The translations under genes and the position numbers were made by a program. A stretch of DNA of 64,000 bases from Bubalus kerabau (taxonomy: Eukaryota; Chordata; Mammalia; Artiodactyla; Bovidae), in the NCBI RefSeq assembly GCF_029407905.1, contig NC_073629.1, positions 52,560,801 through 52,624,800 on the forward strand. Direction: 5' to 3'. Positions within the stretch are counted from its first letter, which is position 1; each line of letters opens with the position of its first letter. This document shows, in pieces, positions 23,410 through 35,055 of the stretch. The notes beneath the pieces were generated by a model. The model worked only from the letters and a program-made list of their open reading frames with translations, was not told the origin of the DNA and did no database searches.

Positions 23410-23720
23410 CCATCTTGTTACCTATTAGTCAAGACATAAAACTCTTATTTTCTCCCACCCCCATCAGCAGCAGGTCCTATTGACTTTACTTCCAAAACAC
23501 ATTCTGCTTCTCCCCGTCCGCACCACCTCATTCTAGTCTAAGTCATCCTGGTCTCTGACATAAACTATCACATCTATTCTTCTTGTCTCACACACAAAAA
23601 TTTGTTCCCTACTTGGCTGCTGGAGCAACTCTCTTCAAAATATGCTAGGTCTTGTCAAGCCTGTTTAGAGCTCTATGACTTCCAATCACACTTAGAAAAA
23701 ATTCCAAATTTTTCCTACTG
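23410..23720 (+). mobile_element. L2 LINE fragment
   Basis: 'tcctattgactttacttccaaaacacattctgc' and 'ctcattctagtctaagtcatcctggtctctgac' follow the L2 ORF segment just after the RT core in the same order as the consensus. It is frameshifted and ends in 'ctctatgacttccaatcacactta'. Confidence 0.5.
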
Positions 23721-23759
23721 CATTTAGAAAAAGTTCCAAATTCCTTTACTTTTTCTTAG

Positions 23760-24850
23760 CTCAATCAATATTACTTATTCATCTTTGTTTTTAACTTTTT
23801 ATTTTTACAATTTTGAATAAAAATATAGTTTACATTATTTGAAAATCCAAATGATATAAGAAAGAAAGTATTTGTTAGCAAGTCTTGCTTCTACTCCTGT
23901 TTCTATCCATTCTATTCTCCTCACAGGTAACCACTTTTACAAATTTGTCTTGTTTCTTAAAGTAAATGCTAATGAGTAAGAATTGCTTCTTATTTTCTTC
24001 TTTATTATACAATGGTAGCAGACTATGTGTGCTCTGAATTTTGCTTTTCTCACCTAATGTATTTTGTTTCCATATCAGAATGTAAGGCAGTTTCTCATTC
24101 CTTTTTTCTTTTTTTAAAAATGGCTCTGTAAGTTTCTAAAGGGCTTCCCCAGTGGCGGCTCAGCAGTAAAGAATCTTCCTGCCAATGCAGAAGGCACAGG
24201 AGATGAGGATTCAGTCCCTGGGTCAGGAAGATCCCCTGGAACAGGGAACGGCAACCCTCCAGTATTCTTGCCTGGAGAATCCCATGGACAGAGGAGCCTG
24301 GCGAGCTACAGTCCATGGAGTTGCAAAAGAGTTGGATACAACTTAGTGACTAAACAACAGTAGGGTTCTACGAAGGGAATGTATCATGATCTAGTTAACC
24401 TGCCCCTTTCAGTGCACAATTGATTTGTTTCTCTCTCTTATTGTTCAAGCAAACTGCATTGTATAGGCTCATATGTAGGTTTTTTAGTTTGTGTACAGGC
24501 AAATCTCAAGGATAAAGTCCCAGAAATAGGAATACCAGGCCAAAGAATAAATGCACTTATATTTCCAACAAATATTACCAAGTTGTATTCTATTGATATT
24601 GCACCATTTTACACTTGTGGTATTTTTTTCTAATCTGGTGGATTAAAAATGGTATCTCAATATTAATTTGATTTGCATTTTTCTTATGATGAATGAAATT
24701 GTGCTATATATATATGGATTATTTATTGTTTTCTTTCTGTGAACTGTCCTGTTTTTTGCTTGTTTTTCTATTGGGTTGTTTTCCTTTACTTTCTCAACTT
24801 TTAAGAATTCTTTATACATCAGGGAGATTAATCCTTTGTCTGTGATTATC
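23760..24850 (-). mobile_element. Old L1M 3' region with Bov-tA inside
   Basis: Antisense L1M-type 3' sequence: 'aatattaccaagttgtattctattgatattgcacc', 'gatttgcatttttcttatgatgaatg' and 'taagaattctttatacatcagggagattaatcctttgtctgtgat' are typical. The left half (23,760-24,100) is less certain. A Bov-tA splits it at 24,141-24,356. Confidence 0.5.
24141..24356 (+). mobile_element. Bov-tA SINE
   Basis: From 'gggcttccccagtggcggctcagcagtaaag' to 'gttggatacaacttagtgactaaacaac', head and Bov-A body are both complete. There is a small internal insertion near 24,200 ('gcacaggagatgaggattcag'). Confidence 0.95.
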
Positions 24851-24864
24851 TTGGCATTTAAAGC

Positions 24865-25315
24865 CCTAGGGATCTGACCTCATCTCTGACCTCAGCTAAT
24901 GTAAATCTCTTTCCCACCTGTTACGCTCCAACCTCAATATTCTGTGATCTCTTTCTTGCCTGAAGGCCTTTAAAGTTGCTGTCCCTCTGCCTGGCATGCT
25001 GTTTTCCAGGTCACTGCATAGCTGTCTCCTCCTTATTACTCAGAGCTCTGCTGAAATATTGATGGGCAAGGCTTTCCTGGACCATAGTCTATGATAGACA
25101 ACCAGTTCTGCTCCATCGCACCATTTAGGTTGACTTCTTTACATAGCTCTTACTTGTCATGAGTATTTTTTCTTATTTGCTTTAGTTTATCATCAGTGTC
25201 TCCCAATCCAGAATGGAAGCTCCAAGAGAAATAGGTCTGTCTTGCTCATCACACTATCCCTAGAGCTTAAAACATAGCAGGCATGTTTCAGACAGATTGT
25301 GTGAATAATGAATCC
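24865..25315 (+). mobile_element. L2 LINE 3' end
   Basis: Sense L2: 'tctttcttgcctgaaggcc...gctgtccctctgcctggcatgctg', 'ctccttattactcagagctctgctgaaatattg', 'ccagaatggaagctccaagag' and the end 'aaaacatagcaggcatg...gtgtgaataatgaat'. These are the canonical L2 3' landmarks in order. Confidence 0.75.
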
Positions 25316-25319
25316 TTTC

Positions 25320-25840
25320 ATCCTCTCTCCAGGCATCTTCACATGTTTTTACAATGTGCGTCACTTGTCTTATTCCCTAGAAAGAAGATTGATAGCAATA
25401 TGTGCTGAACACTGGACTTGGTTTTATTATACATGTCATTTCATCCTTCTGGTCATTCTGAGCTAGTCAGCACTATGTTCCCTTTTATTATGTTTATTTA
25501 TTAAGCTGAGACTCTAATAAGCCCCAAAGAAGCCTCCAAGAACCTGTGAATTATATGTGCTAGTCCAAATGAGGCCAGTTGGTTTCAATGTCCATTCTCT
25601 TCTAATTACACTATACCTAGGACATTACTTTACTTCTTAAATTTCTGCATGGTATCTACTTGTTACTGGCACACTGTCCATGTTCAATAAGTCAAAGAAT
25701 TAAAATATGTCCGAGGCTGAAAGGGTCTTAATGGTCACCTACACTTAACTAAGTGATACAGCAAATCAGCAGTAGGTCCAGGATGCACATCTATAATCTC
25801 TGTGTCTTTATTGCTAGTTTCCTTCCTACTCCCTGTTATC
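25320..25840. other. Unassigned; possible short MIR scraps
   Basis: No confident element. Around 25,430-25,490 'catgtcatttcatccttctggtcattctgagctagtcag' is reminiscent of antisense MIR, too short to call. Confidence 0.3.
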
Positions 25841-25844
25841 TTGA

Positions 25845-26215
25845 TAATGTCAAGCTCAATCTCACCACAGGGCCTTTGCACTTGCTGTTCCTTCTGTCTG
25901 GAATTATTTCCTTCTAGATTTTTACACAACCAGCTCTTTGTCATCACTCAGACCTCAGGGCACATGACATCCATAGAGAAGACTTTTCTGACCACACAAA
26001 CCAAATTAGGCACCTCTCTTACCCCAACAACTCTCTATTGTGTTTTTCTGCTTTTATTTTCTTTTGAGTACGTCTCCCGATCTGAACTTCTTAGTTTTCT
26101 TGCTTGTTGCATGCCTTTCACACTAGGATGTGAGCTCCATGAGAAAGGAGCCTTATCTAGTGTGTTCATGGCTGTATGACCAGTGTCTAGAATAGCAGAA
26201 CTACAAGAAACACTG
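25845..26215 (+). mobile_element. L2 LINE 3' end
   Basis: A second sense-strand L2: 'gggcctttgcacttgctgttccttctgtctggaatt', 'cactcagacctcagggcacatgac', 'agaagacttttctgaccac' and 'ggatgtgagctccatgagaaagg'. A 125-codon frame over it (25,802-26,179) is the decayed L2 C-terminal frame, not a host gene. Confidence 0.75.
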
Positions 26216-26244
26216 TGAGATTTAAAAATTAACAAGATGGCTCT

Positions 26245-26410
26245 AGAGGCAGCATGGAAAAAATGTTGGCCTGGGAAACTAATCTGGCTCAGTGATTACC
26301 CAGCTGCTACATCATAAAAAGTCACTGGGCTTTGGTTTTCTCACCTTTCAAGTAAGGAAATGGGTATTTTGTGGCATCTTACAGTATGATAATTCTATGA
26401 AGTTGTAAAT
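26245..26410 (+). mobile_element. MIR SINE fragment
   Basis: Begins 'gaggcagcatggaaaaaatgttggcc', continues with a core-like 'gtcactgggctttggttttctcacctttcaag' and ends near 26,400. The MIR order is recognisable but diverged. Confidence 0.45.
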
Positions 26411-26639
26411 TATTCATATAATTCAAGAGTGACTTTCCAAGAGATGAAGTTTACCTCAGTGCAAACTCTTGCCCTGTTTTTTTTTTTTTTTTCCCCACTT
26501 GGAATGGGCATAAATTCTAAAAAGTACAATACACTTTTTAATTTTTAAGCAAAATAAACAGACCACCATTTGCCTTCTTATTGAACCGAAGTTCTCATTC
26601 ATAAACGTGAATATTGTACCATGTTGCAAGGAAAACATT

Positions 26640-27440
26640 GGGAATGTTAGTTTGTATTAATTGATAGTTCTCCTTATTATGGTTCACATTTTCCTGCTTC
26701 TTCACATACTAACAATCTTTGATCAGATGTTGTACATTATGAATGTTATGTTGTTGAATTCTGGATTTTGTTGTCTTCTTTGATAGAGGGTTGAATTTTG
26801 TTCTAACAGGCCGTTAATTTATTTGTAGATCAACGTGGTCTTTTCAAGAGATGATTTTGATCCTTATTAGGATGGGTCTAGAGTAGCCTTTACTCAAGGT
26901 TAGACTCAACCTTCTCCTAAGATGTGACCTTCCTGGGTCTCTCCCGACTGACTGCCTGGAGTGATTTGTGAGATCGCTCCACCTGGCTGGTCACAACTTT
27001 AATGTCTCATAGTCCCATTTGAGTTTCAGTAGTTGTTTAGTTCACAGCACCCCAGTGGTTGCTCTTGCTCTAATAGTTGTTCTTTGCCCAGCCTTGTGGA
27101 GTCTTGCCCCACACACAAAAAATAGCTTAATAATCAGCCAGAGATTCATGAAGCCCCCTAAGCACGTGTCTAGAGTTCTTTGTCCGCAGGGTTCCTTCCT
27201 CTCCAGTGCTTTGCCCCGTGTTCACTTCAGAAGCCCTGAACGCTGCTCAGTGTCTTGTCAACTCACCAAGAGGACTGTGCTCCGAGTGCCCCTCCCTGTA
27301 CCTCACTGGGTAAAGGACCTTCAGGCAGAAAGCTAGGGCAACTGAGGGATTTATCTCATTTGTTTTCCTTCTCTTGAGGATCACAGTCCTGTTTTGTACC
27401 TGAGAACAATTATTTTATACATTTTTGCCAGTTTAAGAGT
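26640..27440 (-). mobile_element. Old L1M-type sequence (antisense), low confidence
   Basis: 'ttcctgcttcttcacatac', 'tgttgtacattatgaatgttatgttgttgaattctgg' and 'tctagagtagcctttactcaaggttagac' resemble antisense L1M 3' UTR landmarks. The GC-richer part 26,930-27,330 is less typical. A 105-codon + frame at 27,019-27,336 is not supported as a gene. Confidence 0.35.
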
Positions 27441-27449
27441 TGTTTACAG

Positions 27450-28220
27450 TGGGAGACTAGTATGGTATGACAATGGCTAGAAATGGAAGTTGCCTCCTTT
27501 AGTGCATTCAAGATATGTAAAATCTCTCCGTCACCAAACAAAATGACCCCAGTGTGCTATATCTTTTAAAATATTTTTTTTGAAAAATATGATGGCTTAT
27601 AAAGTTCAAAGAAATTCAAAAGATACAAACTGATGTAATAACTAGATATATACCTGGTGTAAGTCACTAAGTCACAGAGTATCAGGATTAAGTAAAATAA
27701 TGACCAATGGTACAGGCCCAGTGACTGGAATATAAATGAGCATTTGATAACTGTGTTCTTCTCTGTCTTATGGGCGTGCTTAAAGTCAAGTCCTATTTTA
27801 AAATCATTCGGTGAACTAGTTATTTAAAGAATTCCTGTGGTGAATCTTTTTCCAAAGCAAAAGATCCTTTTGTGAAATGTGTGAACTCCTCCTAATCTTT
27901 CTGTAAATATAGATTTTTATATATTTGGTTGGCTTAACGTGTTCTGTGAGGAATTTGTTTGCTAAGGCTCAGTGTGGGTGTAGATATGGATGTATGTTTG
28001 GGAAATGGTTAAGAAAGAAGGGATTTTGTTGTACCGTGTCACAGACCTTTTTGGTTTGGGTAGAAGCCATGAGGTTTTAGAACTGTGTTTTGAATGAGAT
28101 GATTAGACAATAACAAATGCAGGATGGGAAATCCCTAGACTGCATAAAACTGGAGCTGATATTCCAGTTTCTGTGGCTTGGATTTTCACAGATCATTTTT
28201 CCAAGAATCTGGAAAGAATC
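27450..28220. other. No recognisable feature
   Basis: AT-rich, no confident repeat, no exon. A MIR-like fragment near 27,660-27,780 is possible but not callable. Confidence 0.4.
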
Positions 28221-28224
28221 TTGC

Positions 28225-29325
28225 CAGGTCAAGTCTTGTCCATGGCAGTTCACTCACCTATTCATTTATTCATGTAGCTAGTACATATTGTATGTTGGGT
28301 ACTATTCTATGTGCCAGCGACACAGCAGTGGATAGCATACCTGCTTTCAGAGAACTTATGTTCTAAGGGGAAGCTATCAAATAAACAAATGATGTACCGA
28401 GAGAGAGAGCAAGGTAAGATATTAGGGAACAGGCGAGGCTGGTAAGAAATGCCTTTTTGATATGGGAGGGGGCACCCAGAAAGATACACTTGAGCAGAGA
28501 CCAAGAGAAAGAAGGAGGGGAGCCTATGAAACATCTATGAGGAAACAAGGACTGTAAAGGCCTGAGGTGGGCGCAGCATCACACAGGTGTGGAGGATGAG
28601 CAAGGAGGCCGTAATGTTGACAGTGAAGTCGAAAAACGGTGAGATGTAAGGAGAGGGAGGTAAGAGATGAGGACTGAGGTTGGAGAGCACCAGATTGGGT
28701 GTCTTATAGGCCAGGGCAAGGGCTTTGGATTCTATTCTGGATGAGGCAGGATGCATTGGAGAGTGAACTGCAGAAGGAGAGGATCTCACGTTTTTAAAGG
28801 ATCACTCTGGCTGTAGAGAAGAAACAGGTGAGAAGACCAGTGACATCACTCTTGCAGTAGTACTGATGAGAACTGGCAGTGATTTAGACCAGGATGAGAG
28901 CAGCAAAGCTGGAAGAAAGGGTCAGACTCTGCAGACATTTCAAAGGAGAATCTGACAATGTGTGTTAATGGATTGGATGTGGGTAAGAGAGAAAATGCAA
29001 AATCAAAGCTGACATCTGAGCAATTGGAAGAATGGCAGGGCCATTTCTTGGTAGGAATGGATGGAATGGGGGTAGTGAGAGGTGGAAGAGAAGGTCAAGA
29101 ATTCTATTTTGAATATCAGGTTCATTTCTACATATCCAAGCAGAGAGGCTGAGAAGGCAAATATATATCCAGGGTTGGCGTTCTGGGAAGCATTTTGAGC
29201 TGGAGATGCAAATTTAGAACCATCAGTATAAAGATGGTATGGAAAGCCATAGAATGGGACAAGGCTCCCTAGTAAGTGAGTTATTCCAGTATTTAGGGTC
29301 AGGATAAAGAGGATGTTACAGGGAG
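28225..29325 (-). mobile_element. L2 LINE, 3' kilobase (antisense)
   Basis: A long antisense L2. On + it begins with 'cacctattcatttattcatgtagctag' and 'gtactattctatgtgccagcgacacagcag', the reversed L2 3' end. It proceeds through 'ttataggccagggcaagggctttggattctattctgg', 'ggatcactctggctgtagagaag' and 'atggattggatgtgggtaagag' to 'accatcagtataaagatgg'. These correspond, in reverse, to the RT C-terminal region and 3' UTR. It is cut off at 29,325 by a BovB insertion. Confidence 0.85.
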
Positions 29326-29876
29326 TGCAGCCATGAAATTAAAAGACATTTGCTCCTTAGAAGGAAAACTGACAAACCTACACAGCCTATTAAAAGACAG
29401 AAACACATCACTTTACCAACAAAGGTCCAGATAGTCAAAGCTATGGTTTTCCCAGTAGTCACGTATGCATGTGAGAGTTGGACCATAAAGAAGGCTGAGT
29501 ATTAAAGAATTGATGCTTTTGAATTGTGCTGGATAAGACTCTTGAGAGTCCCTTGGACTGCAAGGAGATTAAACCAGTGAATCCTAAAGGAAATCAACCC
29601 TGAGTATTCATTGGAAGGACTGTTGCTGAAGCAAAACTCTAATACTTTGGCCATGTGATGTGAAGAGCCAACTCACTGGAAAAGACCCTGATGCTGGAAA
29701 AGATTGAAGGCAAAAGGAGAAGAGGGCAGCAGAGGATGAGAGGATTAGATAGCATCACTGACTCAGTGGACATGAATTTGAGCAAACTCCAGGAGATAGC
29801 GGAGGACAGAGGAGCTTGGCATGCTGCAGTCTATGGGGTCACAAAGAGTTGGGGACAACTTATCGAATGAACAGCA
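29326..29876 (+). mobile_element. BovB LINE 3' fragment, diverged
   Basis: Starts at 'tgcagccatgaaattaaaag' and runs through the C-terminal part of the BovB ORF to 'gtcacaaagagttggggacaact', ending in a 'caacaa' tail. Compared with the copy at 19,889 it has many substitutions and frame breaks, so it is an older insertion. It truncates the L2 on its left. Confidence 0.9.
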
Positions 29877-29879
29877 ACA

Positions 29880-30600
29880 ACAAAAGGGGGATGCAGCAAG
29901 TAGACCAAGATGGAGCAGTTACTCCAGAGAGACTAACACTCATGTTACTGATTGTCTCTGATCCCCAGGCTCTTCTTCTGTAGAGAAGAGATAACTCTCA
30001 GCTGTGATGGTTAAATGAGTTAAAGTTCGGTCCGGCTATGTGCAGCCCACTGAGAGAGAAATTTTCTCTTTTCCCAACGGCTACTTCCCCCATGTTCTCA
30101 GCCCTGAACATCATGGATCCAGATGGAATCATTTCTCAAGCTGCTCTGAGATGGTGAGTATCAGTCTGTGGCCATGACAGCTGGTTGTCTTGCTAGCTCA
30201 TAGGGACACCCAAAGCCTGATTTCACAGAGCTGACAACAGAATTGTCCTGAAGATATGAGAGGCTGGTATCTGTGTGGGATGGCTGAAGAAGTGTGAGGC
30301 AGGAGAGAAATAGGCTAAGGAGGACCACTAGGGAGAATGTAGGGGTACAGGAATGTGTCTCCACCCAGGAACCCATCTCCCAGCCACTTTGGCTGCCAGT
30401 GACTGTGCCCTTAACTGACTGCCTCTAGGGAATTTCCCTCAAAACCTGCCAAGGTCATGCCCCATTCCTGGGAGCAGTCTGCAAAGATTGAAAGAGGTAC
30501 AGTATAAGGTTCTGGGCCCTGGCCTCCAGGCAGTACAGCTCTGAAGGGCCATCTGGGTGTCTTCTCTATAGGAACAGCTGCAAGGTTTGTTACAGCTACC
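29880..30600. other. No recognisable feature
   Basis: Unique-looking DNA between BovB and the Tigger element. Short minus-strand frames (30,411-30,663) have no recognisable motif or splice context. Confidence 0.45.
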
Positions 30601-30839
30601 GCAGTCCCCTCCATGTGACCCTTCAAGCTGCAAGCTTTCAAAGATGCAAACGTGTGTTTGCATGTCTACTCACGTAAGTTAGCTCATGTGTCTGGTGTAC
30701 ATTGTCACATGCATTGCATCCTCTACTTTTGTGCGCTTCTGTGTACTTTATACAGTAGTACAGTACCTTTATTTCAAGCCCAGAATGTCCATAAACAAAG
30801 AGTAAAAGTGCTATAGCTGGTACTGCTAAGAAGCGCCAA

Positions 30840-31052
30840 GTGATAACCATGGAAACAAAAGTGAAAATAATTGAGAGAGTAGAGCAAAAAGAAGAAGAAG
30901 TAACTAAAGAACTGAAGAAGTTCATGATGCAGGAAACGGCAAGGGGCTTCACTTTATTTCAGGAGGCACTGTTAGTCTTTGAGGCCAGACCTGAATGTAG
31001 AGCAGTACACGAAAATCGCAGCAGCCGTTCAGAGTGCTACTGCCGCCTATGA
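30840..31052 (+). pseudogene. Deleted Tigger transposase remnant, 70 codons
   Basis: The first 15 or so residues match the start of the CENP-B-like DNA-binding helix-turn-helix region of Tigger transposases. The rest matches the acidic C-terminal tail, with the DDE catalytic core removed between them. The frame then shifts near 31,030 and hits a stop. It cannot encode an active transposase, but such a fragment shows how an internally deleted non-autonomous copy arose. Confidence 0.7.
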
Positions 31053-31426
31053 CGAGAGAAAAAGAGCTGCTACCCAGATATCACTGGATCTTTTTTTTTT
31101 TCCCTAGAGGGTAGCTAGAATTGAATCCAGCAAGGAAACAGAAGCTGTGCCATCAATGTAAAGGCATAAGTAAAATTGAAGTTTGCCCTCCGTCTCCTAT
31201 TGCTGATGATCGTTCAACTCTGCCATCTTCCACATCCTCTCTACCCTCCAGGCAGTAACTCTTCTTGCTGCTCACTCAATGCCAGTCCCTGTATGCCAGC
31301 TATGGTACTGTACTGTACCTTTCAAGGCACTGCACTGTAAAATTTAAAATGATTTCTGTATTTCTTGTGTTGTTTGTTTATGTATTATTTGTGTGAAAAG
31401 TATTATAAGCCTATTACAGTGTAGTA

Positions 31427-31635
31427 CTCCCTGGTGGCTCAGTGGTCAAGAATCCATCTGCCAATGCAGGAGGTGTGTGTTCGATCCCTGGGTGGGAAAG
31501 ATCCCCTGGAAAAGGAAATGGCAACCCACTCCAGTATTCTCGCCTGAGAAATCCCATGGACAGAGGAGCCTGGCAGGCTACAGTCCGTAGGGTTGCAAAA
31601 AGAGTCAGTCATGACTTAGCTTCTAAACAACAACT
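31427..31635 (+). mobile_element. Bov-tA SINE inside Tigger
   Basis: 'actccctggtggctcagtgg' to 'gtcatgacttagcttctaaacaacaac'. The flanks 'cctattacag' (left) and 'cctatttacag' (right) look like a target duplication. It separates two halves of the Tigger 3' region. Confidence 0.95.
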
Positions 31636-31683
31636 ACCTATTTACAGCACAGAACTATATAGCTAGTTGTGTTAGTTGAGTGA

Positions 31684-31892
31684 TAGAAAGTGAAGTTACT
31701 CAGTCATGTCCAACTCTTTGCTACCCCATGGACTGTAGCCTACCAGGCTCCTCCATCCATGGAATTTTCCAGGCAAGAATACTAGAGTGGATTGCCACTT
31801 CCTTCTCCAGGGGATCTTCCTAACCCAGGGGTTGAACCTGGGTCTCCCGAATTGCAGGCAGACGCTTTACCATCTGAGCCACCAGGAAAGCC
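31684..31892 (-). mobile_element. Bov-tA SINE inside Tigger, opposite orientation
   Basis: On + it reads 'gaagttactcagtcatgtccaactc' through the body to 'catctgagccaccaggaaagcc'. 'gttgagt' flanks both ends. It is inverted relative to the Bov-tA 50 bp to its left, giving arms of about 200 bp that could pair in RNA. Confidence 0.95.
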
Positions 31893-31984
31893 ATGGTGAG
31901 TTGAGTACCTAGGCTAACTTTGTCAGACTGATGAACACACTCTCAGAATGGAACTCACTCGTATGTAGGGGGCTTACTGTACAT

Positions 31985-32515
31985 GGCAGTTCAACTCCCT
32001 CAGTCAGTCCTGCCTCCCTCACTCCTCCCAGCTCTTTGGCCTGAGAGTGCTCCTTAATTAACCTCCTGCCTGCAAATCTCAGCGTCTTGTCATCTGCTTC
32101 TCGGCATACCTGAGCTATGAGAGTTGGAATAGAAAGTAGTCTTAGGAAGCAGGCTCTAAAGTGGGATTTTGAACTGACTCATTCATTGGCAGGTTGGCTA
32201 TGAAGCTCCAGCAATGGTGGTAGATTAAGTACTCATAACCTTTGGCAATATATAGCCCCCATCACTAGTTGTAGACGAAATACTCATAGCCTCTGGCAAT
32301 ACGTAGCACTCAATTGTTAAAATCAGGGTCAAGTTGTAATAAATCCCACCTGGGGAAGTGCTGGGCCTGCTAAGAGAAGAAAGGAGCTTCAGGACTTGGC
32401 CAGTCTGTGCTGATAGAAACTGAGAAAGTGTGGATGGGGCTGAATTCTGAACCTCCTAGATCAGGGGGGTGAGAAGCAGGGGGCTGGGCAGAACAGAATG
32501 TTGAATGAAATAAAG
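31985..32515. other. No recognisable feature
   Basis: Unique-looking DNA between the Tigger element and an unnamed old repeat. A short phrase, 'actcatagcctctggcaatacgtagc', repeats 'actcataacctttggcaatatatagc' about 65 bases earlier, suggesting a small diverged tandem duplication at 32,229-32,310. Confidence 0.4.
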
Positions 32516-32517
32516 TA

Positions 32518-33110
32518 TATTACTTATCTATTGTTGCATGATAATACTCCCATGGGCTTAGTGGGTTAAAACAATATACATTTCTTTTTCTTACAGTTTC
32601 TGTAGCTCAGGAGTTCTAGCACAGCTTAACTGGGTCCTCTGCAAGACTGCAGTCAAGGTGTCAGCCAGGAGTAGGATTTTATCCGAAAACTTGACTGGGA
32701 AAGGATCCACATGGTTGTCAGCAGGATTCAGGTCTTTTCTGACTGACTGATGGCTTCAGCTGCTCCTGGATGTCTGCCTCAGTTCTTTGCTGTGGCCCTT
32801 TCCTGGGGACAGCTCATGACATGGCAGCTTGCTTCTTCAAAGTCACCAAGGGAGAGAGACTCCTAGCAAGACAGATGTCACAATACTGTGTAAAGTAATC
32901 ACACGTATCTCAGCATGCAGATCACACCCAGGGGAGGGATTACACAAGTGTGTGAGCACCAGAAATCAGGATCGTGGAGGTCACTGCAAGTCTTTTGCCA
33001 CAGAGAGTTTATTGATAGCCTTCTCCCATGATACAGGATGGAGCACCCTGGCCAGGACCCTGGGAAGCAGTGCTAACATGCTGCTCAGAGACAGCAACGT
33101 TCCACATTAA
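32518..33110 (+). repeat. Ancient interspersed repeat, family uncertain
   Basis: 'ttacttatctattgttgcatgataatactccc', 'gtgggttaaaacaat', 'acagtttctgtagctcagg', 'tcaaggtgtcagccagg', 'gacagctcatgacatggcagcttgc' and 'cccaggggagggattacacaag' form a well-known ancient mammalian repeat (LTR or DNA-transposon relic). I cannot assign its name with certainty. No coding remnant is visible. Confidence 0.55.
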
Positions 33111-33339
33111 GCGGAGGTTAAATGTCACACACTGCTGTGGCAGATGGTGGAAGAAGACCAAAGCATGCAGGAGGGGCTGCTTCATATGAGATGAGAAAAG
33201 CCAACGGCTCTGTTCTTCAAGGGGGCCTAGAGGACTCTGTGTTTACCAAAGTGATAATGCATGAAGGAGAAAGATGCTGGGTGTGTGCTACAGAGGCTGT
33301 GGCCTGACAAGGGAGAGAGGGGCAGAAGTGGTGAGGAGT

Positions 33340-34290
33340 AGCTGGATTCTGGACAAGATTTGTTGACAGGCTGAATGTGGGGTGTGAAAAAAGGAGAGGA
33401 GTAAGGGCTGACTCTAAGGTTTTGGGGCCAAGCAACAGAAGAATAAGGGTACATTTACTGAGCTGAAGAAAACTGTAAGAAAAACAGCTTTGTGGGTGTT
33501 AAAAAACCAAATTTAGCTGAGTAAATTTTAAGGATCATGTTGGCTTATTCAATGATTCATGAGTCAAAAAGCATCCGATCCAGCTGATATTAATAGAATA
33601 ACTCTGAGAAGCTGTATAAAAGGAGAGACTTTTACAAGCAGAAGGGAGCAGGAACAAGTTTTTCTAGGCAAGAGAGCAAATTGGTTATCACAGGGTTACT
33701 TTCCTTTAGGGGATGGTAGGGGTCTAGCAGGCAGATTACCTAACTAGTGTTGATCAGGGGATTCTTGATTGACTGGTTTTAAAATTCCACTTCTGGGAGA
33801 GCTGAAATTGCAATTAAGTCTCAGTTTGGTGATGTGTGGCTTAGCATAAGTAACCCCAGTTTGGGTCTGTTGTCTTGTTTTTAACATGGAGAAATCAATG
33901 GAGACGTCTGTTAGACATTCATATAGAGACGTGAATAGGCAGTTGGATATATGAGTCTGGAGTTCAGGAGAGGTCAAAGCAATAGATAGAAACTTGGGAG
34001 TTATCAGCTTATGGATGTACAGACCATCCATATGGGATTGGATGACATCACCTAGAGAGGAAGTGTAGATAAAGAAAGGGTTAGAGAAATTGAACCCCAG
34101 AGCATTCCAACATTTGGAGACTGAGGACTGAGGAGATTAGAAAGCCAGGGTCTATCATAGGACTAACGTGGGGAAGGAGAGAGCTGCAAGAAAGGAGGGG
34201 GAGGGACTAGGCTGCAAGAAGGAATGCTGGTTGGGAGGATCATCTAGTGTCAAGAGCTTCAGAGTGGAGGGCTTTAAACACGGCTGAGTG
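33340..34290 (-). mobile_element. L2 LINE, RT region (antisense), split
   Basis: Two blocks of antisense L2, 33,340-33,490 and about 33,880-34,290. Minus-strand translation of the right block gives the L2 segment 'SPELQTHISNCL', just after the RT catalytic core. The left block gives 'NLRVSPYSSP..TPHIQPVNKSC', the next conserved segment. The 390 bp between them (33,495-33,880) is an insertion I could not name ('cttattcaatgattcatgagtc' start). This is a different L2 copy from the one at 28,225. Confidence 0.75.
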
Positions 34291-34294
34291 CTGA

Positions 34295-35050
34295 AGCTCT
34301 GTGGAACAGGCTGTGGCAGGACCAACTACCCAGGAGAGGCAGAGTGCTCAAGGTGCAGCCAGGGTTCAGAAGTAGCAAGTCATGAAGGGACAGACCAGAG
34401 AAGAGGCTGGGCATGTAGGGATTCTATTGATGATGGATAAAGAGGTTCCTCCTCTCTCCCCTTGCTCCCTCCCCAGGCCACCAGAGAGCTTTCAGTTAAT
34501 TTCCAGATTATTGCTTTCCTATCCCTGCCCCCATCTTCCCAAGAGAATGATTCAGACTTTGGTAGAGACTGTTGTACTCAGAAGTTCTGAAGACCAGGGG
34601 ACTGAAGGAAGGAAAAGATTTTGAAAGACATTAGATCCTAACAATAGCTGGGCTGGGGGAGAACATGAGAATGTGTTAGGGGTGGGCTTGGGAAAGAAGG
34701 AAAGAGAGGAAGGTGGTAAAGAAATGTCTAGATTGATCTAGATTCTTGTGCAGCTGGATAGAATTGGGGTAGAGAAAAGAGAGTATGAAAAGTCCTGCAG
34801 GGTTTATGAATTGGACTCCCTTGAAGGTCAAGACATGAGGAACAAATGAAAGTCCTTTTCAATAATTTCTTCATTACTTTCTTGAATGCAGCAGTGCTTG
34901 GGGTGGAGCTTGTGGGTACTGACTAGGGTAGGATTTAAAATGGATAAAGATAACTGGACCCCACCACAAGCCAAGGTCTGGTCCCTGAAAGAGGCAAAAA
35001 TCAGGTAAGGTAATTCCTATAGAATATTATCATGAAAGACTTACCCAAGC
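34295..35050. other. No recognisable feature
   Basis: Purine-rich unique-looking DNA with no confident repeat or exon. It may contain the far end of the neighbouring L2, too diverged to call. Confidence 0.35.
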
Positions 35051-35055
35051 TTACT

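Larger units (their letters stand above)
30602..31981 (+). mobile_element. Tigger7-like DNA transposon, internally deleted
   Basis: Pogo/Tc1-clade element. The 5' inverted repeat is degraded ('cagtcccctccatgtga', 'cttcaagctgcaagctttcaaagatgc'). The 3' inverted repeat is clearer ('cactcgtatgtagggggcttactgta' ending at 31,981). Between them are 'tcaagcccagaatgtcc' and 'gctggtactgctaagaagcgccaag' before the start of the transposase, then a jump to its C-terminal part ('gagaaaaagagctgctacccag'), and 3' UTR-like sequence. The central catalytic domain is missing. Two Bov-tA SINEs are inserted in the 3' part. Confidence 0.82.

Noticed and set aside
30840..31052. Acidic 70-codon + frame as a host small protein
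   Set aside because: Both halves match Tigger transposase ends, and the inverted repeats surround it.
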